Shown one piece after another: positions 46,115-56,392 of a stretch of DNA of 64,000 nt (position 1 is its first letter; each line of letters opens with the position of its first letter). The position numbers were made by a program, and so were the translations under genes. The stretch is from Aquabacter spiritensis (GTDB lineage Bacteria > Pseudomonadota > Alphaproteobacteria > Rhizobiales > Xanthobacteraceae), in NCBI RefSeq assembly GCF_004346185.1, contig NZ_SMAI01000001.1, forward strand, positions 62,001 to 126,000, given 5' to 3'. The notes beneath the pieces are model-generated. The model worked only from the letters and a program-made list of their open reading frames with translations, did no database searches and was not told where the DNA came from.

Positions 46115-47347
46115 ATGCCGCTGCGCGACCAGGACCCGCCCTTCCGCCGCCATTTCGTGTTCGTGGCGGGCTACGACCCCATGGACGTCGAAGGCCATCA
46201 CCGCATCTTCCAGCGCGAGATGGCGCGTTTCGGGACGGTTTGGCAGGCATCGGCGAGCTGCGACGCACATCCCCGCCGCACCCCGACCGGGGCGCTTTGG
46301 ACCGCTTGCGCCTCCGGTCCGGGCTGGGCCACCGAAACCTGCTTCGAAATGTTCGCCTGGGACGATCTGGTGCGTGCCGACATGCGGCGCAGCCGCTGGT
46401 CGCATCTGCGCGGCGGCCTGCGCGCCATCGCCGACATGATCGCGACCGGCACGATCCTGCGTTATTTCCGGTTCAGCCACCGCTACGGCATCTTCTTCCT
46501 GCTGACTTATTTCGTCCTCTTCGTCATGCTGACCGCCGCGGTCTCGGCCGGCTGGGTCGCGTTCGCCGCCGCGCCGGTGTCGACACTCCCGGCTTTGGGA
46601 CTGGGACTTCTCGCCGCGGCCATCGTGTTCCTCGGCTTGATGCGCACGCTCGGCGCCCGGGTGCGGCTGAAGCAGTCGCTCGACCTCGCGGAATTCTCGG
46701 TGGATTTCGTCCGCGGCCGCCACCCGGCCATCGAAACGCGGATGGCGGCGTTCGCGGCGCGCCTGCAGGCGATCGCGGCGGCCGGCGGCGTCGACGAGAT
46801 CGTGGTGGCGGGGCACAGCCTCGGTGCCATGCATGCGGTCAGTCTCCTCGCCTGCGCCCTGGAGAACGACCCCGATTTGCCGCAGAAAGTGCCGCTGCGG
46901 CTACTGACCGTCGGCTCGACCGCGGCCAAGTTCGCGCTTCACCCGGCCGGCGCCCGCTTGCGCCGCGCGGCATGGCGGGTGTTCGAAGCCGAGCCGATCT
47001 ATTGGGTGGAGTTCCAGGCCCGCGACGACATCGTCAGCTTCTACAAGGTCAATCCGGTCACCCTGCGCCATGCCGGCAATGCGAACGGCCTGCTGCGCCC
47101 CTTCGTGCGTCAGGTCCGGATCCGCGACATGATGACCCCCGAGACCTTTTCGAGATTCCGATTGGACATCATGCGCCTGCATTGCCAGTTCTTCCTCGCG
47201 AACGACCGCCGCGCGACCTACGACTTCTACGCTTTCATCTTCGCGCCGGTGCGGTTCGAGGTGCTGGCGGCGGAGATGGCGGGGCCGATGGCCGTCTTCG
47301 GACCAGACGGCGCGATCAGTGCCACCATGGAGCGCGGCGCCGCATGA
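46115..47347 (+). CDS. Membrane-spanning alpha/beta-hydrolase-like protein
   Basis: The 410-residue protein begins with a strand-rich FVFVAGYDPMD segment. Two hydrophobic helices lie in the middle (about 130-185; GIFFLLTYFVLFVMLTAAVSAG). After them comes a serine-hydrolase elbow, VVAGHSLGAMHAVSLL, near residue 230-240. Insertion of membrane helices between the first strands and the elbow is unusual. It overlaps the ICMT-like gene by 4 bp. Substrate unknown; a lipid or prenylated molecule is possible given the partner gene. Confidence 0.6.
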   Translation: MPLRDQDPPFRRHFVFVAGYDPMDVEGHHRIFQREMARFGTVWQASASCDAHPRRTPTGALWTACASGPGWATETCFEMFAWDDLVRADMRRSRWSHLRGGLRAIADMIATGTILRYFRFSHRYGIFFLLTYFVLFVMLTAAVSAGWVAFAAAPVSTLPALGLGLLAAAIVFLGLMRTLGARVRLKQSLDLAEFSVDFVRGRHPAIETRMAAFAARLQAIAAAGGVDEIVVAGHSLGAMHAVSLLACALENDPDLPQKVPLRLLTVGSTAAKFALHPAGARLRRAAWRVFEAEPIYWVEFQARDDIVSFYKVNPVTLRHAGNANGLLRPFVRQVRIRDMMTPETFSRFRLDIMRLHCQFFLANDRRATYDFYAFIFAPVRFEVLAAEMAGPMAVFGPDGAISATMERGAA

Positions 47348-47934
47348 GCCTCCTCGCCTTCACCCAGATCGCATGGACCATCGGCGTGCTCGCCTGGTTC
47401 CTGATCCGCCTCCCGTTCCAGCTCAAGGCCCGGCGCACCCGGGTCGCCGATGCCCGGCGGCGCACCGCCCGGGAGACGGTTCTGCTGTCGATCTCGACGC
47501 TCGGCCTCGGGCTCGTTCCCGCACTCTATGTCGCGACCGGGTTTCCGCGCACTTTGTCCTACGCGCCCTCCCCGCTCCAGGTGGGTGCCGGTGTCCTGGT
47601 GTTCCTCGCCGCGCTCTGGCTGTTCTGGCGCACCCACAAGGCGCTCGGCCGGCAATGGTCGGTGACGCTGGAGCTGCGCGACGCCCACCGGCTGATTACG
47701 AGCGGCGTCTATGCGCGCGTGCGTCATCCCATGTACAGCGCCTTCTTCCTGTGGGCGCTCGCCCAGGCGCTGCTGCTGCCCAATCTGCTGGCCGGTTTCT
47801 CCGGCCTGATCGGCTTCGGCATCCTCTTCTTCCTGCGCGTCGGCGAGGAGGAGGCGATGATGCGCGAGGCGTTCGGAGCCGAATACGATGCGTATTGCGC
47901 GCGCACCAAACGGGTCGTGCCCTACCTGTATTGA
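47344..47934 (+). CDS. Isoprenylcysteine carboxylmethyltransferase (ICMT)-family membrane methyltransferase
   Basis: The ATG at 47344 overlaps the hydrolase stop. The 196-residue protein has about four or five hydrophobic segments and the ICMT/PEMT-like C-terminal signature: VRHPMYSAFFLWALAQALLLPN and VGEEEAMMREAFGAEYDAYCARTKRVVPY. Bacterial members methylate unknown membrane substrates with SAM. Genetic coupling to a hydrolase suggests reversible ester chemistry. Confidence 0.8.
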   Translation: MSLLAFTQIAWTIGVLAWFLIRLPFQLKARRTRVADARRRTARETVLLSISTLGLGLVPALYVATGFPRTLSYAPSPLQVGAGVLVFLAALWLFWRTHKALGRQWSVTLELRDAHRLITSGVYARVRHPMYSAFFLWALAQALLLPNLLAGFSGLIGFGILFFLRVGEEEAMMREAFGAEYDAYCARTKRVVPYLY

Positions 47935-48462
47935 GGATCGACGGCCGGAGCGCCGACGTCCCTTATTGCGGCCGACGACGAGGCCGAGGCATGGCAGCGG
48001 CATGATCCTCTGGTTTCCGGCGGCGAGTGCACGATGCGATCATGTTGAATAAGATGATCGGTGAATCATTCGCTGAACATTTGTCAGAGAACGCGTGATC
48101 CGATCGACGTGCGATACGGGCAGATCGGCGCGTGTTCGAACTCCGCGTCAACATGCCCGCCGATCGGCGCCGACCCGAAGGATCCCCGGCCCCGCCCCTG
48201 TGGATATCCGCGATTCGCGCCCGGTGCGTTCCACACCTGTATCCCTGTGGCAGCGGCCCGTCCCGAATTGGGACACTCCGCCACGGCCCGACCCCGTGTC
48301 ACATCCCGAGTGGCCGCTTGCTCACATTCCTGTCTGCCGGACACAGGGCGGAGCCCGTCCGGATCGAGAATCCGCACGCGTCCCTGTGGATATCCGCGAT
48401 TCGCTCCCGGTGCGTTCCCGCCCCGTGCTCCGAGGACGGGACCGCGTCCCGATGCGGGACGT
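47935..48462. repeat. Non-coding region with a 37-bp direct repeat and paired palindromes
   Basis: No gene is supported in this 528-bp gap. A 37-bp direct repeat (48196-48232 and 48382-48418) differs at one position and contains TGTGGATAT, one base from a DnaA box. A 15-bp palindrome of the form GTCCC-N5-GGGAC lies 64 bp after each repeat start (48260-48274 and 48446-48460). Both element pairs are therefore 186 bp apart, indicating a diverged tandem duplication. A more A/T-rich stretch precedes them (about 48030-48110). Confidence 0.6.
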
Positions 48463-48759
48463 TCAGCCGGCCGGGTCGAGCGGAGCGGTGCCGGTGGGCC
48501 GCCCGTCGGCGTCGCGGGTGATCATTTCGACCCGCGCCTCGGCATCCTTCAGCAACGTCTCGCAGCGCGCCTTCAGCGCCTCGCCGCGCTCGTAGATCGC
48601 AATCGATTCCTCGAGCGGCACGTCGCCCCGCTCCAGCCGCTGGACGATCGCCTCGAGTTCCGCGAGCGCCGCTTCGAAGCTCAGGGACGTGACGTCCGGC
48701 CGCGCCGGCGCGGTGTCCTTCGCGGTCTCCTTCGGGGCGCTGCGTGCGGGCTCGGCCAT
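48463..48759 (-). CDS. xseB: Exodeoxyribonuclease VII small subunit
   Basis: The ATG at 48759, behind AAGGAAATCG, gives 98 residues. The XseB helical core is clear: [44 protein letters not shown]. It is flanked by flexible ends. XseB assembles on XseA to form exonuclease VII. It lies upstream of dxs on the same strand, a common linkage, but with several genes in between. Confidence 0.93.
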   Translation of the reverse strand: MAEPARSAPKETAKDTAPARPDVTSLSFEAALAELEAIVQRLERGDVPLEESIAIYERGEALKARCETLLKDAEARVEMITRDADGRPTGTAPLDPAG

Positions 48760-48917
48760 GGCGATTTCCTTATTTCGTCTGCGGCATGCTGCCGATTCCG
48801 GGGTAAGGATAGCGCACTCGGCCGCGAAGCCGAACCCGGCGGGGTGGCCGTGCGGCGCAGCCTTTGCTAGAAGGCCGCGCCAATCGGCCACGAGCCAACG
48901 ACCCTTCGGACCATCTT

Positions 48918-50066
48918 ATGCCCTCCGCGGCGCAGAGCCCCCTCCCCCGGCGCGACACCCGCGCATTGGACGACGCCCTCCTCGCTCGCTTCGAGGATGC
49001 CGGTTTCGTGCGCCTCGATCCGCCGATCCTGCAGCCGGCGGACGTGTTCCTCGATCTGTCCGGCGAATCGATCCGGCGCCGCCTCTATCTCACCACCGAT
49101 GCCGAAGGCGCGGAGCTGTGCCTGCGGCCGGACCTGACCATTCCGGTGGCGCGCGAGGTGCTCGCGACCGGCCGTGCGCTGCCGACGACGGTGAGCTATC
49201 TCGGCTCGGTCTTCCGGTTTCGCGGCGAAGGCACCGGCGAATTCCGGCAGGCCGGGATCGAATCCTTCGGCCGCCCCGACATCGCCGCCGCCGATGCCGA
49301 AATCCTCGCCCTCGGCCTCGAAACCTGCGCGATCTACAATCTTCCCAGCCCAGAGATCCGGCTCGGCGATGTCGGCCTGTTCGCCGCCCTGCTCGATGCG
49401 CTGCCGTTGCCGCCCGCCTGGCGCCGACGCCTTCTGAAGGATTTCGGGCAGGGCCGGCTCGACGCCGATCTCTCCCGGCTGTCGCCGACGTCCACCGGCG
49501 ACAGCGCGCGCCATGCCGGGGTGCTCAATGCGCTCGCCGGCAGCGATCCGGAAGGCGCGCGCGCTTTGATCGCCGACCTTTTGTCGATCGCGGGTATCAC
49601 GACGGTCGGCGGGCGCACGGTCCCGGAGATTGCCGCCCGCTTCCTGGAGCAGGCGGCGCTCGATGCCGGCAACAGCCTGCCCGCCGAGACCAGCGTCCTG
49701 TTGTCCCGCTACCTCGCCATCGCCGGCGATCCGGACACCGTGTCGGGACAATTGCGCGATCTGACCCGCGACGCCGGTCTCGATCTCGGTGCCGCGCTCG
49801 ACGTGTTCGACCGGCGCACCGGCTTCCTCACGACGCAGGGCATCGTTCTGTCGGACGTTCTCTTCTCCACGGCCTTCGGCCGGCCGCTCGATTATTACAG
49901 CGGCATGGTGTTCGAGCTGCACGATCCGCAAGGGCGGGTCAGCGGCCCGCTGGTGGCCGGCGGACGCTACGATCCCTTGATGTCGCGCCTCGGCGCGGCC
50001 CAGCCGATCCCGGCGGTCGGGCTCGCCGCCTGGCTGGAGCGGCTCGCCGTGGTGGAGAGCGCGTGA
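48918..50066 (+). CDS. hisZ: ATP phosphoribosyltransferase regulatory subunit HisZ
   Basis: The ATG at 48918 gives 382 residues resembling a histidyl-tRNA-synthetase catalytic core without the anticodon domain: [46 protein letters not shown] and the motif-3-like [15 protein letters not shown]. HisZ lacks tRNA charging activity and activates HisG. Its stop overlaps the hisG start by one base (TGATG). Confidence 0.94.
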   Translation: MPSAAQSPLPRRDTRALDDALLARFEDAGFVRLDPPILQPADVFLDLSGESIRRRLYLTTDAEGAELCLRPDLTIPVAREVLATGRALPTTVSYLGSVFRFRGEGTGEFRQAGIESFGRPDIAAADAEILALGLETCAIYNLPSPEIRLGDVGLFAALLDALPLPPAWRRRLLKDFGQGRLDADLSRLSPTSTGDSARHAGVLNALAGSDPEGARALIADLLSIAGITTVGGRTVPEIAARFLEQAALDAGNSLPAETSVLLSRYLAIAGDPDTVSGQLRDLTRDAGLDLGAALDVFDRRTGFLTTQGIVLSDVLFSTAFGRPLDYYSGMVFELHDPQGRVSGPLVAGGRYDPLMSRLGAAQPIPAVGLAAWLERLAVVESA

Positions 50067-51046
50067 TGAGCGAGAAATTGATCCTCGCCGTCCCCTCCAA
50101 GGGACGCCTTCAGGAAAACGTCCATGCCTTCTTCGGCCGCGCCGGCATGCCGCTTCTTCAGGCGCGCGGCGCGCGTGACTATCGCGGCGCGCTCGGCGGC
50201 GTAGAGGGGGTGGAGGTCGCCTATCTCTCCGCCTCCGAAATCGCCGCCGCGCTCGCCTCTGGCGCGGTCCATGTCGGCGTCACCGGCGAGGATCTGGTGC
50301 GCGAGAGCATCCCCCATGCCGACAGCCGCGTGGCGCTGCTGGAGAAGCTCGGATTCGGCCACGCCAATGTCGTGGTCGCCGTGCCGCAGGCGTGGATCGA
50401 CGTGCGCACGATGGAAGATCTCGACGACGTGGCGGGCCATTTCCATGGCCGCAATGCGCGCCGGATCCGCGTCGCGACCAAATATGTCAATCTCACGCGC
50501 AGCTTCTTCGCCAGCCACGGCATCGTCGATTATCGCATCGTCGAGAGCGCGGGGGCGACGGAGGGCACGCCGGCCGCCGGCAGCGCGGAGCTGATCGTCG
50601 ACATCACCACCACCGGCGCCACCCTGACGGCCAACGCGCTGAAGGTGGTGGAGGACGGCGTCATTCTGCGTTCGGAGGCCAATCTCGTGGCCTCGCTCAC
50701 CGCGCCCTGGACGATCGCGGCCCGCACCGCGGCGCGCGCCATGTTCGACAGGATGGCGGCGGAGAAGCGCGCCCGCACCATGCGCGAGGTGCGCACCCGC
50801 TTCACCCGCGCCGATGCCTCGCTGGTCGACCGCGCGGTGCGCGACTTCCGCTGCGTCGCGCCGTTCGGCGGGCCGACCTCCTCGGGCATGCTGACGCTGC
50901 ATTGCCCGCCGGACACGTTGCACCCGCTCGCGACCTTCCTCCGCGCCCAGGGCGCCAATATGGTGACGGTCGGGCCGATCGAATACGTCTTCGCGTCCGA
51001 CAACCCGCTCTATGAGGCCCTCGAGGCGCGCCTGGCGGGCCGGTAA
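50066..51046 (+). CDS. hisG: ATP phosphoribosyltransferase HisG
   Basis: The 326-residue protein begins [23 protein letters not shown] and contains [32 protein letters not shown] and the phosphate loop [18 protein letters not shown]. It catalyses the first step of histidine synthesis. The presence of hisZ indicates the HisZ-dependent class, yet this HisG is longer than the typical short form (about 210-230), with an extra C-terminal ~100 residues, a form seen in alphaproteobacteria. Confidence 0.94.
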   Translation: MSEKLILAVPSKGRLQENVHAFFGRAGMPLLQARGARDYRGALGGVEGVEVAYLSASEIAAALASGAVHVGVTGEDLVRESIPHADSRVALLEKLGFGHANVVVAVPQAWIDVRTMEDLDDVAGHFHGRNARRIRVATKYVNLTRSFFASHGIVDYRIVESAGATEGTPAAGSAELIVDITTTGATLTANALKVVEDGVILRSEANLVASLTAPWTIAARTAARAMFDRMAAEKRARTMREVRTRFTRADASLVDRAVRDFRCVAPFGGPTSSGMLTLHCPPDTLHPLATFLRAQGANMVTVGPIEYVFASDNPLYEALEARLAGR

Positions 51047-51050
51047 GCGC

Positions 51051-51081
51051 AGCGTCGAGACCGAAAGGTCTCAGGGACGCT
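51051..51081 (+). terminator. Hairpin downstream of hisG
   Basis: GAGACC, a GAAA tetraloop and GGTCTC form the inner stem (51057-51072). AGCGTC/GACGCT extends it outside a 3-base bulge. It starts 5 bp after the hisG stop. No T-tract follows, so termination efficiency is uncertain. Confidence 0.5.
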
Positions 51082-51176
51082 GAAGCGCACCGTACCGCCC
51101 TTTCCCTCGCCCGGAGGGCGGCTTACTCTCCGGCCGGGTCCACCGCCCCGGACCCGTCAGCCGTCCGGAGTCGAAA

Positions 51177-53804
51177 ATGCGTGATGCCGAGCCCCAACCC
51201 GTGCGCCTGGCGGACTATCGCCCGCCCGACTGGCTGGTGGACACGGTCGACCTCGACATCTCGCTCCATCCCAGTGCGACACGGGTGGTCGCCCGCCTTG
51301 CCCTGCGCCGAAACCCCGAAGGCGAAGCCGGCGCGCCGGTGGTGCTCGACGGGGACGGGCTGGTCCTGGTGCGGCTCGCCCTCGACGGCAAGCCGGCCGC
51401 CGGCGGTGCCTTTGACGCGAGCCCGGACCGCCTGACACTCACACCATCGGCCGACCGTTTCCTCCTGGAAGTGGAAACGCTGCTCGATCCCACCGCCAAT
51501 ACCCAGCTCATGGGGCTGTACCGGACCGGCGGAACCTATTGCACCCAATGCGAGCCGGAAGGCTTCCGCCGCATCACCTATTTTCCCGACCGGTCCGACG
51601 TGCTTGCGGTCTACACGACGCGGATCGAAGCCGATCGGGACGCGGCGCCGGTCCTGCTCGGCAACGGAAATCTCCTGCGCAACGGCCCGATCGCGGGCAC
51701 CGGCCGGCATTATGCGGTCTGGCACGATCCCTGGCCGAAGCCGAGCTATCTGTTCGCGCTCGTGGGCGGGCGGCTCGCCAAGGTTCCGGGCCATTTCGTC
51801 ACCGCCTCGGGTCGGCCGGTGGATCTCGGAATCTATGTCGAGGAGGGCAAGCAGGACCGCGCGGGCTATGCCATGGACGCGCTGCGCCGCTCGATGCGCT
51901 GGGACGAGACCGCGTTCGGCCGCGAATACGACCTCGACGTCTTCAATATCGTCGCCGTGTCCGACTTCAACATGGGCGCGATGGAGAATAAGGGGCTGAA
52001 CGTCTTCAACGACAAATATGTCCTGGCGAGCCCGGAGACGGCGACCGACGCGGACTATGCCAATATCGAGGCGATCATCGCCCACGAATATTTCCACAAC
52101 TGGACCGGCAACCGCATCACCTGCCGCGACTGGTTCCAGCTCTGCCTGAAGGAAGGGCTCACGGTCTTCCGGGACCAGGAATTCTCCGCCGACCAGCGCT
52201 CCCGCCCGGTCAAGCGGATCGCCGACGTGCGCCTGCTGAAAGCACAGCAATTCGTCGAGGATGCCGGACCGCTCGCCCATCCCGTGCGACCGGAAATGTA
52301 CCGCGAGATCAACAACTTCTATACGGCGACCGTGTATGAGAAGGGCGCCGAGGTGGTGCGGATGCTGAAGGCCCTGCTGGGCGAAGCGGGGTTCCGGGCC
52401 GGCATGGACCTGTATTTTGCCCGCCATGACGGCGACGCCGCGACCATCGAGGATTTCCTCGCCTGCTTCGCCGAGGCGACCGGCCGGGACCTCGCGCATT
52501 TCGCCCTCTGGTATGCGCAGTCCGGCACGCCGCGGCTCGACGTCGCCGGCAGCTATGACGAAGCCGCCGGGACCTATCGGCTCGACGTCGTCCAATCGAC
52601 CCCGCCCACCCCGGGGCAGCCGACCAAGGCGCCGCTGCTCATTCCGCTCGCCCTCGGCCTCGTCGGCCCGAACGGTCACGATCTGCCGCTGGTTCTCGCG
52701 GATGGCACGCCGGTCGAGGGCGTGCTGGAAGTGACGCAGGAGAAGCAGAGCTTCGTCTTTACCGGCGTCGGCACCCGCCCGGTCGCCTCGCTCAATCGCG
52801 GCTTCTCCGCCTCGGTCAATCTCGTCACCGATCTCTCGACGGACGACCTGGTCTTTCTCGCCGCCCACGACCGCGACCCGTTCAACCGCTTCGACGCGAT
52901 CCAGGCACTCGCCGTCCAGCTCCTGAAGCGCGGCGCCGCCGAGGGGACGCTGCCGCCGCACGCGGCGCTTCTCGACGCGGCGCGGCGCCTCCTGGAGGAT
53001 GGCGCACTCGACCCCGCCTTCAAGGCGCAGGCGCTGGCCCTGCCGGGCGAGAACGAGATCGCCCGCGAGATCGGCACCCAGGTCGACCCCGATGCCGTCC
53101 ACGCGGCTCGCAGGGCCCTCAGGCGCGCTCTGGCCCAGGCGCTGACGGACGGGTTTGCCGCCACCTACGCCGCGATGGACACGCCCGGCCCCTACCGGCC
53201 GGACGCCGCCTCGGCGGGCCGGCGCGCGCTGCGCACGCTGTCGCTGGATTACCTGACCGTGCCGGGCACGCCCGACGCCCTTCAGCGTGCCCTGGCGCGC
53301 TACCGCGCCGCCGACAATATGACCGATCGCTTCGGCACGCTCGCCGTGCTCGCCCAGCACGACAGCCCCGAACGCCGCGAGGCGCTCGACGACTTCTACG
53401 TCCGTTTCGAAAAGGACCCGCTGGTCATCGACAAATGGCTTTCGCTCCAGGCGCAGATCCCCGAAGCCGGCACCCTGGACAGAGTACGCGCCCTGATGCT
53501 CCTGCCTGTCTTCTCGATGTCCAATCCGAACCGCGTGCGGGCCTTGGTCGGCGCGCTCGCCACCGGCAATCCGACCCAGTTCAACCGTCCCGACGGCGCC
53601 GGCTATGATTTCCTGGTTGACGTGGTCCTGACCCTCGACGCCAAGAACCCGCAACTGGCCTCGCGCCTGCTCTCGGCCTTCAAGACCTGGCGCCAGCTCG
53701 AGCCCAAGCGGGCCGCTTTGGCGGAACGCGCGCTGCGAAAAGTCGCGGATGCCCCGGGCCTGTCCGACGACGTCGCCGATATTGCCTTGCGCGCGTTGGG
53801 ATGA
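51177..53804 (+). CDS. pepN: Aminopeptidase N
   Basis: The 875-residue M1-family metallopeptidase carries the substrate-recognition GAMENKGLNVFN and the zinc motif HEYFH (His303, Glu304, His307), with the third ligand Glu326 in LKEGLTVFRDQEF. The C-terminal helical superdomain is complete, ending DVADIALRALG. It removes N-terminal residues from peptides in the cytoplasm. A strong intrinsic terminator follows. Confidence 0.96.
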   Translation: MRDAEPQPVRLADYRPPDWLVDTVDLDISLHPSATRVVARLALRRNPEGEAGAPVVLDGDGLVLVRLALDGKPAAGGAFDASPDRLTLTPSADRFLLEVETLLDPTANTQLMGLYRTGGTYCTQCEPEGFRRITYFPDRSDVLAVYTTRIEADRDAAPVLLGNGNLLRNGPIAGTGRHYAVWHDPWPKPSYLFALVGGRLAKVPGHFVTASGRPVDLGIYVEEGKQDRAGYAMDALRRSMRWDETAFGREYDLDVFNIVAVSDFNMGAMENKGLNVFNDKYVLASPETATDADYANIEAIIAHEYFHNWTGNRITCRDWFQLCLKEGLTVFRDQEFSADQRSRPVKRIADVRLLKAQQFVEDAGPLAHPVRPEMYREINNFYTATVYEKGAEVVRMLKALLGEAGFRAGMDLYFARHDGDAATIEDFLACFAEATGRDLAHFALWYAQSGTPRLDVAGSYDEAAGTYRLDVVQSTPPTPGQPTKAPLLIPLALGLVGPNGHDLPLVLADGTPVEGVLEVTQEKQSFVFTGVGTRPVASLNRGFSASVNLVTDLSTDDLVFLAAHDRDPFNRFDAIQALAVQLLKRGAAEGTLPPHAALLDAARRLLEDGALDPAFKAQALALPGENEIAREIGTQVDPDAVHAARRALRRALAQALTDGFAATYAAMDTPGPYRPDAASAGRRALRTLSLDYLTVPGTPDALQRALARYRAADNMTDRFGTLAVLAQHDSPERREALDDFYVRFEKDPLVIDKWLSLQAQIPEAGTLDRVRALMLLPVFSMSNPNRVRALVGALATGNPTQFNRPDGAGYDFLVDVVLTLDAKNPQLASRLLSAFKTWRQLEPKRAALAERALRKVADAPGLSDDVADIALRALG

Positions 53805-53840
53805 GCCGCGTCAGGGGCGGTGCGCAGCCGCCTCCAGGTA

Positions 53841-53871
53841 CCCGCCGCGGCGCCCTGCGGCGGGTTTTTTT
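53841..53871 (+). terminator. Rho-independent terminator after pepN
   Basis: CCCGCCGC, an 8-base loop and GCGGCGGG form a perfect 8-bp stem followed immediately by seven T. This is the only classic intrinsic terminator I see in the window. Confidence 0.92.
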
Positions 53872-54030
53872 CCATCTTGACTCCCGCTGACTCTAGACAA
53901 CACCCCCCCGATTCGATTCCAATCGACCTCGATTCGGAGAGATGCGGCACGTCCCTCCAGGTCATTGCGAGGACGAGAGGTCGGGGGAGCGGGGCTGCTT
54001 CGCCGACCGGGACACCGGAGGAGACCGGCG

Positions 54031-56346
54031 ATGGCACGCGCCAACGCTGCGAGCGCTGGCGTGCGCGGTCAAGCCATAGGTGGATTGGCGCGATCGGTCG
54101 CACGCCCTGCCTACCAGCGGCTGGTGGAAGCCGAACCCTTCCTGCGGCGCATCGTACCTGCGCTGATCATCACCTTCCTGGTGGTGATCGGCATCGGCGC
54201 GATGGTGCAGGTCCACGGGCACCGCCAATCCGTTCTCAACAACGCCAAGGACGATCTGTCCCTGCTGGCTTTGGCGACCGCCGAAGGTCTGTCGCAGCGG
54301 CTCGGCGGCAGCCTCGCGCGCGTCCAGACGGCGCTCGCCGAGGCGATGCCGCCGCGCGCCACCGCCGCCGGCCGGCGCATCTTCGTCACCGACCCCTCGG
54401 GCCGGGTGCTCGCCGCCGCGCCGGAGGGCGCCGGCCAGATCAAGACCCTCACCGAAATCCTGGATCCCTCGCAACCGCTCACCGTGTTCGCCGAGCGCGC
54501 CGGCGTGCTCGAAGTGACGATCGGGGACGTTCCCTCGCTCGCCACCGTGCGCAATCTGACCCCGCCGCTCGGCCAGATCGTGTTCGTCCAGCCGATGAGC
54601 GGGGCGCTCGCCTCCTGGTCGGATTCCACCACCCTGACCATCACCCTCTTCACGACGACCGGCGCGGTGCTGTTGATCCTCGGCTTCTCGTTCCACTGGC
54701 AGGCGAGCCGGGCGCGCGAGGCGGACCACATCTACGACACGGTGCGCATGCGTATCGACACCGCGCTCAACCGCGGACGCTGCGGCATGTGGGACTGGGA
54801 CATGGCGCGCGGCCGGATGTACTGGTCCGACACCATGTTCGAGATCCTCGGCCTGGAGCGGCGCGACGATCTCCTCTCGTTCGGCGAGATCGCAACCCTC
54901 GTGCATCCCGAGGACGGCAATCTCTACGACCTCGCCCAGGAACTCGCCGAGCGCCCCGGCGCCGCGGTCGACCGTGTGTTCCGCATGCGCACCGCGCGCG
55001 GCGACTTCGTCTGGCTGCGGATGCGGGCCGAAGTCGTCCAGCAGGCGGGCGAGGACGGCCCCCATCTGATCGGCATCGCGATGGACGTCACCGAGGCGCA
55101 GCGCATGGCCGAGCGCACCGTGACCGCCGACATGCGCCTGCGCGACGCCATCGAGAGCACTTCGGAGGCGTTCGTGCTGTGGGACAGCCGCAACCGCCTG
55201 GTGCTCTGCAATTCCAAGTTCCAGACCCTGCACGAATTGCCGGACGAAGCGATCGTCCCCGGCACGCCGTTCGACACCATCGCGACGCTCGGCCGCCACC
55301 CGGTCACCCGCACCCCGCTGAAGCCCGAGGACAAGCCCGAGGAGGGCTCGCGCGCCTTCGAGGCCCAGCTTTCCAACGGCCGCTGGCTGAAGATCGCCGA
55401 GCGCCGCACCAAGGATGGCGGCTATGTCTCGGTCGGCACCGACATCACGCCGCTGAAGCGCCATGAGGAACGCCTCATGGACAATGAGAAGCGGCTGATG
55501 GCGCTGGTCGCCGACCTGCGCAAGTCGCAGCAGACCCTGGAACACCAGGCCCAGCAGCTCGCCGAGCTGGCCGAGAAATATTCCGAGGAGAAGACCCGGG
55601 CCGAGGACGCCAACCGCGCGAAGAGCGAGTTCCTGGCCAATATGAGCCACGAGCTGCGCACGCCGCTGAATGCCATCATCGGCTTCTCCGAGATCATGGA
55701 GAGCGGCATGTTCGGCCCGCTCGGCTCGGAGAAATATGCCGAATATTGCGCCGACATCCGCGGCTCCGGCACCTATCTGCTCGACGTCATCAACGACATC
55801 CTCGACATGTCCAAGATCGAAGCCGGGCGGATGCAGCTCGAAGTGGAAGAGGTCCGGCTCGACGAGATCGTCGCGGACGCGATGCGCGTCATGGCGCTGA
55901 AGGGCGAAGAGAAGCACCTCGCGATGACGGCCGAGGTCGGTGCCGGCCTCACTTTGCGTGGCGACAAGCGGGCGCTGAAGCAGATCCTGCTCAACCTGCT
56001 CTCCAATGCGGTGAAGTTCACCCCGGACAATGGCCGCATCTCGGTGCGGGCGCGGGTGAATGGCGGAGCCGCCATCATCGCCATCGAGGATACCGGCATC
56101 GGCATCCCGCGCCATGCGCTCGCCAAGATCGGCCGGCCGTTCGAGCAGGTGGAAAGCCAGTTCACCAAGACCCACAAGGGCTCGGGCCTCGGCCTCGCCA
56201 TCGCCAAGTCGCTCACCGAACTGCTCGGCGGCGCTATGCGCATCCGCTCCACCGAGGGCGAGGGCACCAGCGTCGTCATCCGCCTCCCGCTCGATGCGGG
56301 CGCGGCCAACACCAATGAGGCGTTCAGGCTGACGGCGGTGGTTTAG
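54031..56346 (+). CDS. pleC: PleC-like sensor histidine kinase
   Basis: The ATG at 54031 behind GGAGGAG gives 771 residues. Two membrane helices (about 33-53 and 195-220) bracket an extracytoplasmic region. A PAS domain (about 240-350), a second PAS-like domain (about 365-470) and a coiled coil (about 475-530) follow. The HisKA motif with His near 540 reads FLANMSHELRTPLNAIIGFS. The sequence after it (MESGMFGPLGSEKYAEYC) is typical of PleC/DivJ-type kinases. The ATPase domain contains THKGSGLGLAIAKSL. PleC sets cell polarity through DivK. The call rests on the HisKA region plus glnE/degP synteny. Confidence 0.72.
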   Translation: MARANAASAGVRGQAIGGLARSVARPAYQRLVEAEPFLRRIVPALIITFLVVIGIGAMVQVHGHRQSVLNNAKDDLSLLALATAEGLSQRLGGSLARVQTALAEAMPPRATAAGRRIFVTDPSGRVLAAAPEGAGQIKTLTEILDPSQPLTVFAERAGVLEVTIGDVPSLATVRNLTPPLGQIVFVQPMSGALASWSDSTTLTITLFTTTGAVLLILGFSFHWQASRAREADHIYDTVRMRIDTALNRGRCGMWDWDMARGRMYWSDTMFEILGLERRDDLLSFGEIATLVHPEDGNLYDLAQELAERPGAAVDRVFRMRTARGDFVWLRMRAEVVQQAGEDGPHLIGIAMDVTEAQRMAERTVTADMRLRDAIESTSEAFVLWDSRNRLVLCNSKFQTLHELPDEAIVPGTPFDTIATLGRHPVTRTPLKPEDKPEEGSRAFEAQLSNGRWLKIAERRTKDGGYVSVGTDITPLKRHEERLMDNEKRLMALVADLRKSQQTLEHQAQQLAELAEKYSEEKTRAEDANRAKSEFLANMSHELRTPLNAIIGFSEIMESGMFGPLGSEKYAEYCADIRGSGTYLLDVINDILDMSKIEAGRMQLEVEEVRLDEIVADAMRVMALKGEEKHLAMTAEVGAGLTLRGDKRALKQILLNLLSNAVKFTPDNGRISVRARVNGGAAIIAIEDTGIGIPRHALAKIGRPFEQVESQFTKTHKGSGLGLAIAKSLTELLGGAMRIRSTEGEGTSVVIRLPLDAGAANTNEAFRLTAVV

Positions 56347-56392
56347 GGCGTCCGAGGCCCTGAAGGGAGCGCATCCGCCCCGATCACCGCGC

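Noticed and set aside
47935-48462. Chromosomal replication origin
   Set aside because: Only imperfect DnaA-box-like sequences are seen, and the usual origin neighbours (such as hemE, maf, gidA or parAB) are absent; kept only as a repeat finding.
51123-53654. An 843-codon open frame opposite pepN
   Set aside because: pepN on the plus strand has all M1 peptidase motifs; the antisense frame has no recognisable domain and a biased composition.
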